A stretch of 37,504 bases of DNA from Nocardioides bruguierae (GTDB taxonomy: Bacteria > Actinomycetota > Actinomycetes > Propionibacteriales > Nocardioidaceae): contig NZ_JAMOIL010000035.1 of the NCBI RefSeq assembly GCF_023656415.1, forward strand, positions 1 to 37,504, given 5' to 3'. Below are positions 1-8,136 of this stretch, piece by piece; positions within the stretch are counted from its first letter, which is position 1, and each line of letters opens with the position of its first letter. Both the position numbers and the translations under genes were made by a program. Below the pieces are notes generated by a model, which saw only the letters and a program-made list of their open reading frames with translations, was not told where the DNA came from and searched no databases.

Positions 1-59
1 GGAGGTGTACAGCAGTGATGCCCAGCCGACCGGTACTAATAGGCCGAGGGCTTGTCACC
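1..59 (+). rRNA. 23S ribosomal RNA, 3' end (partial)
   Basis: The first ~59 bases hold the conserved 3' end of actinobacterial 23S rRNA, with the block GACCGGTACTAATAGGCCGA at 28-47 just before the mature end. The rest of the gene lies to the left of the window. The exact 3' end (about 55-60) is estimated by analogy with other 23S genes. A 169-nt spacer without a tRNA separates it from the 5S gene. Confidence 0.93.
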
Positions 60-228
60 ACACTCCTACACTGCACACACAAACAAACACACAGATACAG
101 CGTGTGATTGAGCGTGTCTCGCGTCCACTGATTGAACAACCAAACACCGGCCCCGTAGGGCCCTGTTAATTGGATACATATGGCTTGGACACCCGGAAAC
201 CACCATTGGTGGCGGGTGATCCTCTAGA

Positions 229-346
229 GTTACGGCGGCCATAGCGAGAGGGAAACACCCGGTCCCATCCCGAACCCGGAAGTTAAGCCTCTCAGCGCCG
301 ATGGTACTGCAACCGCGAGGTTGTGGGAGAGTAGGACGCCGCCGGA
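229..346 (+). rRNA. rrf: 5S ribosomal RNA
   Basis: A complete 5S rRNA of about 118 nt. The 5' strand GTTACGGCGGCC pairs with the 3' strand containing GGACGCCGCCG to close helix I. Internal landmarks are the conserved CCCGAACCCGGAAGTTAAGC stretch at 271-290 and GCGCCGATGGTACTGC at 295-310. It is the last gene of the rRNA operon and is followed by a strong hairpin terminator. End positions are good to a few bases. Confidence 0.95.
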
Positions 347-355
347 CATAACCCC

Positions 356-428
356 CTACGAGGGCCCTGTCAGGGTCGAGCACCGCGTCAGCGTGTGGCT
401 CCCCGACACGGGCCCTCGTAGTGTTTTT
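356..428 (+). terminator. rRNA operon intrinsic terminator
   Basis: The inverted repeat CTACGAGGGCCC (356-367, extending to 370) and GGGCCCTCGTAG (410-421, extending from 406) flanks a ~35-nt loop and is followed by TGTTTTT. This is a classical Rho-independent terminator. It also separates the rRNA operon from the convergent DUF1015 gene. Confidence 0.9.
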
Positions 429-466
429 CCCGCGTTCCGTGTGCGTGTGGCGGTCGTGGCGCTGCG

Positions 467-1678
467 TCAGTCGTGCAGACGGCGCAGCAGGATGCTGGGG
501 TTCGGCTTGGGCTGGAAGGACGTCGACTTCTCCGGCAGCACGCCGTCGCGGTCCGTGATCTCGAGGACCCGTTCCAGGGTCAGAGGTGCGAGGAGCAGGG
601 CCACCCCGTCCTCGTGACGGGTCTGGGCGATCGCCGGCCCCGCGGCGTGGTGGTGCGTGATGTCGACGTACTCGTCCACGAGCTGGGGGAGCAGGCCCTG
701 GTGCACCACCTGGAGCGGCAGGTCGTGCTCTCCGGCGGCGCTCAGGTGGATCGTGAGCGTGCGCCGTCCGTCGGTGGCGACGATCGTGCTGGGGGAGACG
801 TCGGTCAGCCGTACGCCCAGGTGGTCGGTCACGGGCAGTCCGGCGGCGTGGGCCACCTGTCCGAGCCGGCTCAGGGAGAGACCGGCGACGAAGCGGTGGA
901 TGGGCCCCAGCGCGAGCGGGGTGTCGTCCTGGTCGATGAGCATGGCGAGCCCCGAGGTCGCCAGGCTGTCGCCCCGTCTCGCCTCGTCGAGGTAGGCGGC
1001 ATAGCGGTGGTGCCCGTCGGCCAGGAGTGCCCGGGTGCCGGCCAGCTCCCCCTGGACGTCGCGGACGAACTGCTCCGGGATGCGCCACAGGCGGTGGATC
1101 TGGCCGGCGCGGTCCGCACCGTCGACCAGCGGCTGCTGGTCGGTGACCATCGCCAGGATCGCGCGCAGGCGGGGAGTGCCACGGTGAGCCAGCAGGATGG
1201 GCGCCGGTTGGATGTGGGTCTCCCGCATGCGTGAGGCCAGCTCGGCGACCTGGTCGGGCTCGACGCCCTCGTGAGGCACCAGCACCGCCTCGTCCACGGA
1301 GCCGGAGAGCAGGTCGAGCGGGATGACGCCCACGAGGCCTCGGACGGTCAGCTCGGGCGTGCCGTACTCGTGCACCCACAGCGCCGGCCCGTCGTCCTCG
1401 AGGAGGTGGCCGCGGCGTTCCCACTGGGCGAGCCGCTCGGCGACCCGGTGGTACGGGCGGGCGAAGGCCCGGGCCGCGGCGGGGTCGGCCACGTGCTGGA
1501 CCGCCATGCGCGTGGCCACGAACGGTTCCAGCCGGAGGGGTCCGCGGATGCCGCGCACCTGGGTGCCCCTGCCGTCGCCGTGCACGACCGGCGTGGTCGC
1601 GCCCGTGGGCAGGGGGGTCTGCGCCGTCGAGCCCCCGGGCAGCATCGTCGAGCCCGTGGGGGGAGTCCCCGTCACCAT
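467..1678 (-). CDS. DUF1015 family protein
   Basis: A 403-residue protein of the DUF1015 family, whose function is not established to my knowledge. The family signature LADGHHRYAAY lies in the middle of the protein, and the C-terminus carries the typical KSTSFQPKP stretch followed by an Arg/Leu-rich tail. The frame is open further upstream, but the ATG at 1678 is preferred. It is preceded on the minus strand by a -10 hexamer TACGAT (1690-1685) and a 6-nt spacer, the arrangement of a leaderless mRNA, and the extra upstream residues look like non-coding translation. It is divergent from the HAD phosphatase gene and convergent with the rRNA operon. Family assignment is firm; a biochemical role cannot be given. 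Confidence 0.85.
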   Translation of the reverse strand: MVTGTPPTGSTMLPGGSTAQTPLPTGATTPVVHGDGRGTQVRGIRGPLRLEPFVATRMAVQHVADPAAARAFARPYHRVAERLAQWERRGHLLEDDGPALWVHEYGTPELTVRGLVGVIPLDLLSGSVDEAVLVPHEGVEPDQVAELASRMRETHIQPAPILLAHRGTPRLRAILAMVTDQQPLVDGADRAGQIHRLWRIPEQFVRDVQGELAGTRALLADGHHRYAAYLDEARRGDSLATSGLAMLIDQDDTPLALGPIHRFVAGLSLSRLGQVAHAAGLPVTDHLGVRLTDVSPSTIVATDGRRTLTIHLSAAGEHDLPLQVVHQGLLPQLVDEYVDITHHHAAGPAIAQTRHEDGVALLLAPLTLERVLEITDRDGVLPEKSTSFQPKPNPSILLRRLHD

Positions 1679-1684
1679 CTGCCC

Positions 1685-1694
1685 ATCGTAGGCT
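1685..1694. promoter_or_regulatory. Overlapping divergent -10 elements
   Basis: The string ATCGTAGGCT reads TACGAT on the minus strand (1690-1685), 6 nt before the DUF1015 ATG, and TAGGCT on the plus strand (1689-1694), about 85 nt before the HAD phosphatase ATG. The two hexamers share the central TA. No clear -35 was seen for either direction. Confidence 0.45.
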
Positions 1695-1779
1695 CGAGCG
1701 TTGGTGGCGTCGCCACCCGTGGTGCGACGCAGGTCACAGGCGTGTCGCGCTGTTCCCACCCACCTGGAAGGCCCCCACG

Positions 1780-2832
1780 ATGAGCACGACGGGCAGCCCC
1801 GTCCCCGAGGACGACCACCGCGAGGCGTCCGCACTGGGAGCAAGCAGCCGGCCCCTGCACGAGGCGCACGACCTGGCGATGCTCGACCTCGACGGCGTCG
1901 TCTACGTCGGCGGGCACGCCGTCGCGCACGCGCCGGAGTCGATCGCCGCGGCGCGGGAGGCCGGGACAGGGATCGCGTTCGTGACCAACAACGCCTCGCG
2001 AACGCCGGAGAGGGTCGCGGCCCACCTCCAGGACCTGGGCATCGACGCCGGGACCGAGGACGTCGTGAGCTCGGCGCAGGCCGCTGCAGGCGTGCTGCGC
2101 GAGCGCTTCGGCGCCGGCGCGCGGGTCGTCGCGCTCGGGACGACGGGCCTGGTGGAGGCGCTGCGTGTGGCGGGGCTGGAGCCCGTGGGCGTGGAGGACG
2201 ACGCCGACGCCCTGGCCACCGGCTACTCGCCGGACGTGCCGTGGAAGGACCTGATGCGCGGCGCCGTGCGGGTGCGCCAGGGGCTGCCGTGGGTCGCGAG
2301 CAACACCGACATGACGATCCCGACCCCCTACGGCGTGGCGCCCGGGCACGGCGTGCTGGTCGACATGCTGCGTCGCTTCACCGAGGTCGAGCCCGTCGTG
2401 GCTGGCAAGCCGGCGCCGCCGCTGCTCGAGGAGACCGTGCGCCGCGTGGGCGGGAGCACCCCGCTCATGATCGGCGACCGCCTGGACACCGACATCGACG
2501 GCGGCATCGCCGTCGGCCTGCCGACGCTGCTGGTGCTCACGGGCGTCTCCGGCCTCGACGAGCTCGTCGCCACCCCCGCGGGTCACCGGCCGACCTACGT
2601 GGCCCCGGACCTGCGCGGCCTCCTCGCCGCGCACCCCGAGGTGACCGTCGACGGCGGGTCGGCGGACTGCGGCGGGTGGACCGCCGTCCGCGACGGGGGC
2701 GCGGTGACGGTGCACGGGGGCGGGGAGCCGATCGCCTGGTGGCGCGCCGTCCTCACCGTCGCCTGGCAGCACCTGGACGAGACGGGGGAAGCAGTCGGCA
2801 CCGACGGCCTGGTCCCGCCCGCCGCGGACTGA
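1780..2832 (+). CDS. HAD-IIA family phosphatase (NagD-like; probable glycerol-3-phosphate phosphatase)
   Basis: A 350-residue HAD superfamily hydrolase. Motif I is DLDGVVY with the nucleophile D36 and acid D38. Motif II is the FVTNNAS stretch, motif III the lysine in VAGKPAP, and motif IV the GDRLDTDIDGG segment. The cap type is that of NagD-like (IIA) enzymes. The syntenic mycobacterial gene Rv1692 is reported as a glycerol-3-phosphate phosphatase, so polar head group or glycerol-phosphate recycling is a reasonable guess. The last ~80 residues extend beyond the HAD core. The ATG at 1780 has a GGAAGG ribosome-binding site 8 nt upstream. It is the first gene of the plus-strand housekeeping run. 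Hydrolase class is certain; the substrate is inferred from synteny. Confidence 0.85.
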   Translation: MSTTGSPVPEDDHREASALGASSRPLHEAHDLAMLDLDGVVYVGGHAVAHAPESIAAAREAGTGIAFVTNNASRTPERVAAHLQDLGIDAGTEDVVSSAQAAAGVLRERFGAGARVVALGTTGLVEALRVAGLEPVGVEDDADALATGYSPDVPWKDLMRGAVRVRQGLPWVASNTDMTIPTPYGVAPGHGVLVDMLRRFTEVEPVVAGKPAPPLLEETVRRVGGSTPLMIGDRLDTDIDGGIAVGLPTLLVLTGVSGLDELVATPAGHRPTYVAPDLRGLLAAHPEVTVDGGSADCGGWTAVRDGGAVTVHGGGEPIAWWRAVLTVAWQHLDETGEAVGTDGLVPPAAD

Positions 2833-2853
2833 GGTCGTGTCGCCGGTGACGGA

Positions 2854-2859
2854 TAGTCT
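2854..2859 (+). promoter_or_regulatory. -10 element, leaderless start of the small gene
   Basis: The hexamer TAGTCT ends 7 nt before the ATG at 2867, so transcription would start at or next to the start codon. This is why 2867 is preferred over the in-frame GTG at 2837. Confidence 0.5.
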
Positions 2860-2866
2860 CGCGTCC

Positions 2867-3142
2867 ATGAGCAGCACCCCCGAGTCCTCGAGCGAGCCGA
2901 CGGCCGTCGTGCCCCCGCGCCCGGAGACCGGGGTGGCGGCCGTGGACGCCGTCCTGGCCGACGTGGCGCGGCTCGACGAGACCGACCCGGAGACGGGGGA
3001 GACCCCGGGCACCGACCGGCACGCGGCCGTCTACGACTCCGCGCACTCGCGCCTGCGACGGGCGCTCGACACCGATCCCGACGCCCCGGTGTGGACGGGG
3101 CCCCGACCGGACGTCGCCGAGCAGCGGGAAGAGCAGGGCTGA
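2867..3142 (+). CDS. Small conserved hypothetical protein (Rv1693-like position)
   Basis: A 91-residue acidic, probably largely disordered protein. It opens with a Ser/Glu/Pro-rich stretch, continues with a helix-prone segment (VAAVDAVLADVARLDE), and ends with a charged tail. No enzyme motif is visible. A gene of similar size sits between the HAD phosphatase and tlyA in mycobacteria (Rv1693), so the position is conserved even though the function is unknown. The ATG at 2867 fits a leaderless promoter just upstream; a GTG at 2837 would add 10 residues. The stop is 2 nt before the tlyA start codon, so the two are almost certainly cotranscribed. Confidence 0.7.
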   Translation: MSSTPESSSEPTAVVPPRPETGVAAVDAVLADVARLDETDPETGETPGTDRHAAVYDSAHSRLRRALDTDPDAPVWTGPRPDVAEQREEQG

Positions 3143-3144
3143 GC

Positions 3145-3984
3145 GTGCCGCCACGTCGACTCCGTCTCGACGCCGAGCTGGTGCGCCGCAAGCTGGCCCG
3201 CTCGCGCGAGCACGCCAGCGAGCTGATCGCCGCCGGCCGCGTCACGGTCCAGGGGGTGCGCGCCACCAAGCCCGCGACCGCGATCACCACCGACGTGGCG
3301 ATCGTGGTGCGCGCCGACGAGGAGCGCCCGGACTACGTCTCCCGCGGCGGTCACAAGCTCGCGGGTGCGCTGCGGGCCTTCGCCTCCGGCGGGCTCAGCG
3401 CGCAGGGGCGACGGTGCCTGGACGCCGGGGCCTCGACCGGTGGCTTCACCGACGTGCTGCTGCGCGCCGGGGCCGCGGAGGTCGTCGCCGTCGACGTGGG
3501 CTACGGGCAGCTGGCCTGGTCCCTGCAGTCCGACGCGCGCGTCCACGTCCACGACCGGACGAACATCCGCGAGCTGACCACCGAGCTGATCGGTGGCCCC
3601 GTCGACCTGGTGGTCGGCGACCTGTCCTTCATCTCCCTGACCCTGGTGCTGGACGCCCTGCTCGGCGTCACCAGCCCGGACGGCGACCTGGCGCTCATGG
3701 TCAAGCCGCAGTTCGAGGTCGGCAAGGACCGCGTGGGCAAGGGCGGTGTCGTGCGCGACCCGGACCTGCGGGCCGAGGCCGTCCTCACCGTCGCGGACGC
3801 GGCGGGGCAGCGCGGCTGGGGCGCGGTCGCCGCGACCACGAGCCCGCTGCCCGGACCGTCGGGGAATGTCGAGTTCTTCCTGTGGCTGCGCCGCGGCCCG
3901 CGCACGGTCGAGGCCGAGGCCGTCCACAGGCTGGTGCGGGGCGACGACCCGTGGGCCGTGGCGGATGAGAGGGTGGAGACGTGA
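3145..3984 (+). CDS. tlyA: TlyA family 2'-O-methyltransferase/hemolysin-like protein
   Basis: A 279-residue protein with the TlyA layout. An N-terminal S4 RNA-binding domain (about residues 4-65, RLDAELVRRKLARSREHASE) precedes an RrmJ/FtsJ-like SAM methyltransferase domain. The methyltransferase part shows YVSRGGHKL, the SAM-binding CLDAGASTGGFTDVLL, and the VGDLSFISL and MVKPQFEVGK segments. In mycobacteria TlyA 2'-O-methylates 16S and 23S rRNA and its loss causes capreomycin resistance. Start: GTG at 3145, with GAGCAGGG upstream and 2 nt after the preceding stop. The stop overlaps the nadK start (GTGA), which implies translational coupling. Length agrees with the family (about 270). Assignment is confident; rRNA specificity is from homologues. 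Confidence 0.92.
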   Translation: MPPRRLRLDAELVRRKLARSREHASELIAAGRVTVQGVRATKPATAITTDVAIVVRADEERPDYVSRGGHKLAGALRAFASGGLSAQGRRCLDAGASTGGFTDVLLRAGAAEVVAVDVGYGQLAWSLQSDARVHVHDRTNIRELTTELIGGPVDLVVGDLSFISLTLVLDALLGVTSPDGDLALMVKPQFEVGKDRVGKGGVVRDPDLRAEAVLTVADAAGQRGWGAVAATTSPLPGPSGNVEFFLWLRRGPRTVEAEAVHRLVRGDDPWAVADERVET

Positions 3985-4931
3985 CCGACCCCGCCCCGTC
4001 CGACCGTCGTGTGCTCGTCCTGACCCACACGGGTCGCGACGCCGCCTGCGACGTCGCACGCGCCTCGATCGTGGGGCTCACCGGGCAGGGCATCACGGTC
4101 CGCGTGCCCGCCGTCGAGGCCGGCGACCTCGGTCTCGACCCGGCCCTGGCCGCCTCGTCGATGGTCGAGGTCGTCGCGCACCTGGAGGACGCCGGCGCCG
4201 GCTGCGAGCTGGCGCTGGTGATCGGCGGGGACGGCACGATCCTGCGCGCCGCCGAGATCGCCCTGCCGACCGGGACGCCGATCCTGGGCGTCAACCTGGG
4301 GCACGTGGGCTTCCTGGCGGAGGCCGAGCACGACCACGTCGCCGCCACGCTGGAGGCGATCGTGAGCCGCAGCTACGTCGCCGAGGACCGGATGACGCTC
4401 GACGTGCGGGTCTACCACGAGGGCGCGCTGGTGCGCTCGACCTTCGCCCTCAACGAGGCGTCGGTGGAGAAGGCCTCGCGCGAGCGGATGCTCGAGGTGG
4501 TCGCCGAGGTGGACGGTCGTCCCCTCTCCCGCTGGGGCTGCGACGGCGTGGTCTGCGCGACCCCGACAGGCTCGACGGCCTACAACTTCAGCGCGGGCGG
4601 CCCTGTCGTGTGGCCGGACGTCGACGCGCTGCTCATGGTGCCCATCAGCGCCCACGCCCTGTTCGCCCGTCCGCTCGTGGTCTCCCCGGACTCGGTGCTC
4701 GCCGTCGAGGTGCTGCCCGGCCCGCAGAGCGCGGGCGTGCTCTGGGCCGACGGCCGGCGCGCGGTGGAGCTCCCGCCGGGCGCGCGCATCGAGGTGCGCC
4801 GCGGCCCGCACCCCGTGCGTCTCGTGCGGCTGCACGAGGCGCCGTTCACCGACCGGCTCGTCGCGAAGTTCGGCCTCCCCGTCGAGGGCTGGCGCGGACG
4901 GGCCGAACGACTGCAACGAGGAGAGCTGTAG
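3981..4931 (+). CDS. nadK: NAD kinase
   Basis: A 316-residue ATP/polyphosphate NAD kinase that makes NADP from NAD in the cytoplasm. It carries the GGDGT signature (residues 82-86, IGGDGTILRAAE), the conserved LGVNLGHVGFLAE segment, and the NAD-binding TPTGSTAYNFSAGGP loop. The C-terminal part is the usual beta-sandwich region. The GTG start overlaps the tlyA stop as GTGA. The stop at 4931 is 11 nt before recN, so the three genes form one transcription unit, as in mycobacteria (Rv1694-Rv1696). Length and motifs are typical, with nothing missing. Confidence 0.96.
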   Translation: MTDPAPSDRRVLVLTHTGRDAACDVARASIVGLTGQGITVRVPAVEAGDLGLDPALAASSMVEVVAHLEDAGAGCELALVIGGDGTILRAAEIALPTGTPILGVNLGHVGFLAEAEHDHVAATLEAIVSRSYVAEDRMTLDVRVYHEGALVRSTFALNEASVEKASRERMLEVVAEVDGRPLSRWGCDGVVCATPTGSTAYNFSAGGPVVWPDVDALLMVPISAHALFARPLVVSPDSVLAVEVLPGPQSAGVLWADGRRAVELPPGARIEVRRGPHPVRLVRLHEAPFTDRLVAKFGLPVEGWRGRAERLQRGEL

Positions 4932-4942
4932 GTGATCCGACC

Positions 4943-6712
4943 GTGATCGAGGAGATGCGCATCGCCGACCTCGGCGTCATCGACTCCTCCACGCTCGAGC
5001 TCGGCCCCGGACTCACGGTCCTGACCGGTGAGACCGGTGCCGGCAAGACGATGGTGGTGACCGCCCTCGGGCTGCTGCTCGGCGCACGCGGCGACTCCGG
5101 GGCCGTGCGCTCCGGTGCGTCCCGCGCACGCGTGGAGGGCCTGGTGCGCCTGGACGGCCTCGGGTCCGGGGCGAGCGCCTTCACCACCGGGGTCGAGGAC
5201 GCCGGCGGAGAGGTCGAGGACGGGCAGGTGCTGCTCGCCCGCAACATCTCCGCCGAGGGTCGCTCCCGCGCGTTCGTGGGCGGGGCCAGCGTGCCGGCGT
5301 CCACCCTGACGGACCTGACCGAGCCGCTCGTGGCGGTGCACGGCCAGTCCGACCAGCACCGGCTGCTGCGGCCCCGGGCGCAGCGCGAGTCGCTCGACCG
5401 CTTCGGCGGCACCAAGGTCGCCCGGCTTGCGGAGCGGTGGGCCACCGCCTTCGACGCGCTGCGCGCGGTCGAGACCGAGCTCGGCGACCTCGTCGAGGCG
5501 GCGCGCGAACGGGCCCGCGAGGCCGACCTGCTCCGCTTCGGCCTCGGGGAGATCGAGGAGGTCGACCCGCAGCCCGGCGAGGAGGACCAGCTCGCCGCGG
5601 ACGAGACCCGCCTGGGGTTCGCCGACACCCTGCGCACCGCGGCCGAGACCGCCCGGGAGGCGCTCTCCAGCGAGAACGAGAACCCCGACGCGATGGCCGC
5701 CGTCGCCGCGGCCCGCTCGGCCCTGGAGGGCGTGCGCGAGCACGACCCCGAGGCCGCCGCGCTCGCCGACCGCGTCAAGGAGGTCTCCTACCTGCTCACC
5801 GACGTCGCGGCCGACGTGGCCTCCTACGCCTCCGGCGTCGAGACCGACCCCGCTCGGCTCGCCACCGTCTCCGAGCGGCGGGCAGCGCTGACCGCGCTCA
5901 CCCGCAAGTACGGCGAGACGGTCGAGGAGGTCCTCGGCTGGGCCCGGACCTCCGCGGCCCGGCTGCTGGAGCTGGACGGCACCGACGACCGGATCGAGGC
6001 GCTGCGGGCCGAGCGGACGCGCCTGCGCACCGAGCTCGCCGAGACCGGCGCCGCGCTCACCGCCGCCCGGACCACCGCCGCCACCAGGCTGGGCAAGGCC
6101 GTCACGGCCGAGCTCGGCGGGCTGGCCATGCCGCACGCCCGGGTCTCGGTGGCCGTGACCCAGCACCCCGTGGACGCGCCGTCCGACGACGCCGCGCCCG
6201 GCGCCCCGCTGCCGGTCGGCGACCGGTGGCTGCGCTACGCCCGCTCCGGGCTCGACGAGGTCGAGCTCCTGCTGGCCGCGAACAACGGCAGCGAGCCGCG
6301 TCCGCTCGGCAAGGGTGCCTCGGGTGGTGAGCTCTCCCGGGTCATGCTCGGCCTCGAGGTCGCCCTCGCCGGCACCAACCCGGTGCCCACGTTCGTCTTC
6401 GACGAGGTGGACGCCGGCGTGGGTGGCGCGGCCGCGGTGGAGATCGGCAAGCGCCTGGCCCGGCTCGCCCGCGACGCGCAGGTGCTGGTGGTCACCCACC
6501 TGCCGCAGGTCGCCGCGTTCGCCGACCGCCACGTCGTGGTGCGCAAGTCCCACGACGGCACGATCACCAGCTCGGGCCTCACGCTGCTCTCGGAGGACGC
6601 GCGCGAGGAGGAGCTCTCCCGGATGATGGCCGGGCTCGAGGGCTCGGACACCGCGCTCGCGCACGCCCGCGAGCTGCTCGACGTCGCCCGCAGCACCCGC
6701 GCGGAGGCCTGA
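4943..6712 (+). CDS. recN: DNA repair protein RecN
   Basis: A 589-residue SMC-like ATPase of double-strand break repair. The N-terminal Walker A is GETGAGKT (residues 29-36). A long charged central region forms the coiled-coil arms. The C-terminal ABC signature is KGASGGELSRVMLGLE, followed by Walker B TFVFDEVDAGVGG and the switch segment VVTHLPQVAAFAD. The start is the GTG at 4943 (MIEEMRIADLGVID, the usual actinobacterial N-terminus), with AGGTGA 8 nt upstream. The ATG at 4955 would have its GAGGAG directly adjacent and is less likely. RecN works with RecA on broken ends. Its position after tlyA and nadK is conserved in actinobacteria. Confidence 0.95.
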   Translation: MIEEMRIADLGVIDSSTLELGPGLTVLTGETGAGKTMVVTALGLLLGARGDSGAVRSGASRARVEGLVRLDGLGSGASAFTTGVEDAGGEVEDGQVLLARNISAEGRSRAFVGGASVPASTLTDLTEPLVAVHGQSDQHRLLRPRAQRESLDRFGGTKVARLAERWATAFDALRAVETELGDLVEAARERAREADLLRFGLGEIEEVDPQPGEEDQLAADETRLGFADTLRTAAETAREALSSENENPDAMAAVAAARSALEGVREHDPEAAALADRVKEVSYLLTDVAADVASYASGVETDPARLATVSERRAALTALTRKYGETVEEVLGWARTSAARLLELDGTDDRIEALRAERTRLRTELAETGAALTAARTTAATRLGKAVTAELGGLAMPHARVSVAVTQHPVDAPSDDAAPGAPLPVGDRWLRYARSGLDEVELLLAANNGSEPRPLGKGASGGELSRVMLGLEVALAGTNPVPTFVFDEVDAGVGGAAAVEIGKRLARLARDAQVLVVTHLPQVAAFADRHVVVRKSHDGTITSSGLTLLSEDAREEELSRMMAGLEGSDTALAHARELLDVARSTRAEA

Positions 6713-6746
6713 CAGCGCCCACCCAGCCGGCCGGGTGGCGGCGCAC

Positions 6747-6781
6747 AGCCCGGGGACACGCCCACCGCCGCCTCCCGGGCT
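6747..6781 (+). terminator. Stem-loop after recN (weak terminator candidate)
   Basis: AGCCCGGG (6747-6754) pairs with CCCGGGCT (6774-6781), with a further GCGC/GCGC outside it and a 19-nt loop. No T-tract follows, so it may be only an attenuating or mRNA-stabilising hairpin between recN and steA. Confidence 0.35.
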
Positions 6782-6813
6782 GCGCGCACCGGGTTTGTCA
6801 GAGTGGGTCAGTC

Positions 6814-8037
6814 ATGAGGATCTCCGGTCGACGACGTGAGCAACAGCTGCCCGGCCTGCGCGGCACCGCACGGGTGGAGCGGCGGGCAGGCGACCTCCTG
6901 GGCCGCCTCCAGCCCGGTGACGTGGCGGTCATGGACCACACCGACCTCGACCGTGCGACGGCGGACGGCCTGGTGCGCGCGGGCGTGGTCGCGGTCCTCA
7001 ACGCCGCCCCGATGATGTCGGGCCGCTACCCGAGCCTCGGGCCCCGCGTCCTGGTGGACGCCGGGGTCACCGTGCTCGACGGGCTGGGCCCCTCGCTGCT
7101 GACCGGCGTGCGTGACGGCGTGCCGGTGCGGCTGCACGACGGGCTGGTGCACGTCGGCGATGCCACGATCGAGGGGCGCACGGTCGACGCCGACCTCCTC
7201 GACGAGCAGGCCACGCAGGCGCGCACCGGCCTCTCCGCGCAGCTCGAGACGCTCACCCACAACGCCACCGAGTTCCTCCGCCGCGAGGAGGACCTGCTGC
7301 TGCACGGCCGCGGGCTGCCGACCCTCACGGTCTCGATGCGCCGCCGCACGGTCGCCGTCGTGGTCGACGGCCCCTCGCTGGACACCGAGCTCGCCCGTGT
7401 GCGGGACTTCCTGCGCGAGCAGGAGCCCGTGGTGGTCGCGGTCGACGGAGCGGCCCCGGCCCTCCTCGCCGCCGGGGTGAAGCCCGCCGTCCTCGTGGTC
7501 GACACCCGCGACGGGGCCGAGCCGCCGCCGGTCGCGGTGCTGGAGGCCGCCAAGCAGGTCGTCGTGGTCGTGCGCGGCGCCGGCGAGCCCACGGAGCTCG
7601 AGCAGCGGCTCGGCCGTCGCGCCGTCCGCGTCGAGACCAGCGCCCAGGCCGAGGACGCCGCCCTCCTCCTCGCGGACGCCGGCGGTGCCGCCCTCGTCGT
7701 CGGGGTCGGCGTGCACGCCACCCTGGAGGACTTCCTCGACCGCCAGCGCGGCGGTCTCGCCAGCACCTACCTCACCCGGCTCAAGCTGGGCCCCCGGCTC
7801 GTGGACGCCGAGGCCGTGCCGCGGCTCTACTCCGGGCGCGTGCGCCCCTGGCACCTGCTGGCCGTGATGCTGGCGGGGCTCGTCGCCCTGGTCGCCGCGG
7901 TCTCCACCACGCCGGTCGGCTCCGGCTGGAGCGAGCAGTGGCTCGACTGGGGCCAGACCGCCTGGGACGGCCTCGTCGCCGCCTGGGACTGGCTCTCCTC
8001 GGCCGTCTCGTCCCTGGTCGACCGCGTCACCGGCTGA
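6814..8037 (+). CDS. steA: SteA-like cell-separation protein (Rv1697 family)
   Basis: A 407-residue protein of the Rv1697/SteA family. Most of it is a predicted cytoplasmic domain with a thiamin-pyrophosphokinase-like core (VAVVVDGPSLDTEL... and VVAVDGAAPALLAAG-type segments). One C-terminal membrane helix starts at about residue 346 (WHLLAVMLAGLVALVAAV), followed by a short Trp-rich tail. In Corynebacterium, SteA and SteB are cytokinetic-ring proteins acting with the RipC-FtsEX cell-wall hydrolase pathway. The steB/mctB homologue follows directly, and the pair precedes pyrG as in mycobacteria. ATG at 6814; no strong Shine-Dalgarno is seen. Family is confident; the exact role in this organism is inferred. 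Confidence 0.85.
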   Translation: MRISGRRREQQLPGLRGTARVERRAGDLLGRLQPGDVAVMDHTDLDRATADGLVRAGVVAVLNAAPMMSGRYPSLGPRVLVDAGVTVLDGLGPSLLTGVRDGVPVRLHDGLVHVGDATIEGRTVDADLLDEQATQARTGLSAQLETLTHNATEFLRREEDLLLHGRGLPTLTVSMRRRTVAVVVDGPSLDTELARVRDFLREQEPVVVAVDGAAPALLAAGVKPAVLVVDTRDGAEPPPVAVLEAAKQVVVVVRGAGEPTELEQRLGRRAVRVETSAQAEDAALLLADAGGAALVVGVGVHATLEDFLDRQRGGLASTYLTRLKLGPRLVDAEAVPRLYSGRVRPWHLLAVMLAGLVALVAAVSTTPVGSGWSEQWLDWGQTAWDGLVAAWDWLSSAVSSLVDRVTG

Positions 8038-8042
8038 GCGCC

Positions 8043-8086
8043 GCCCCACCACCCCCTGCCCCACCACCCCCTGCCCCACCACCCCT
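8043..8086. repeat. Three tandem 15-bp repeats between steA and steB
   Basis: The unit GCCCCACCACCCCCT occurs at 8043-8057 and 8058-8072, with a third copy one C shorter at 8073-8086. It fills most of the steA-steB gap. The transcribed strand is very C-rich and unlikely to fold. No function is evident. Confidence 0.85.
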
Positions 8087-8136
8087 TGGCCCGGCAGCAC
8101 CCGTCGGGTCCCCCTACCCGGAAGGCCCCCGCCACC

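Noticed and set aside
66..1424. Long open frame on the minus strand across the 5S rRNA and the DUF1015 gene
   Set aside because: It overlaps the rRNA genes, and its translation is an Arg/Pro/Ala-rich string with no family features; it is a high-GC shadow of the DUF1015 gene.
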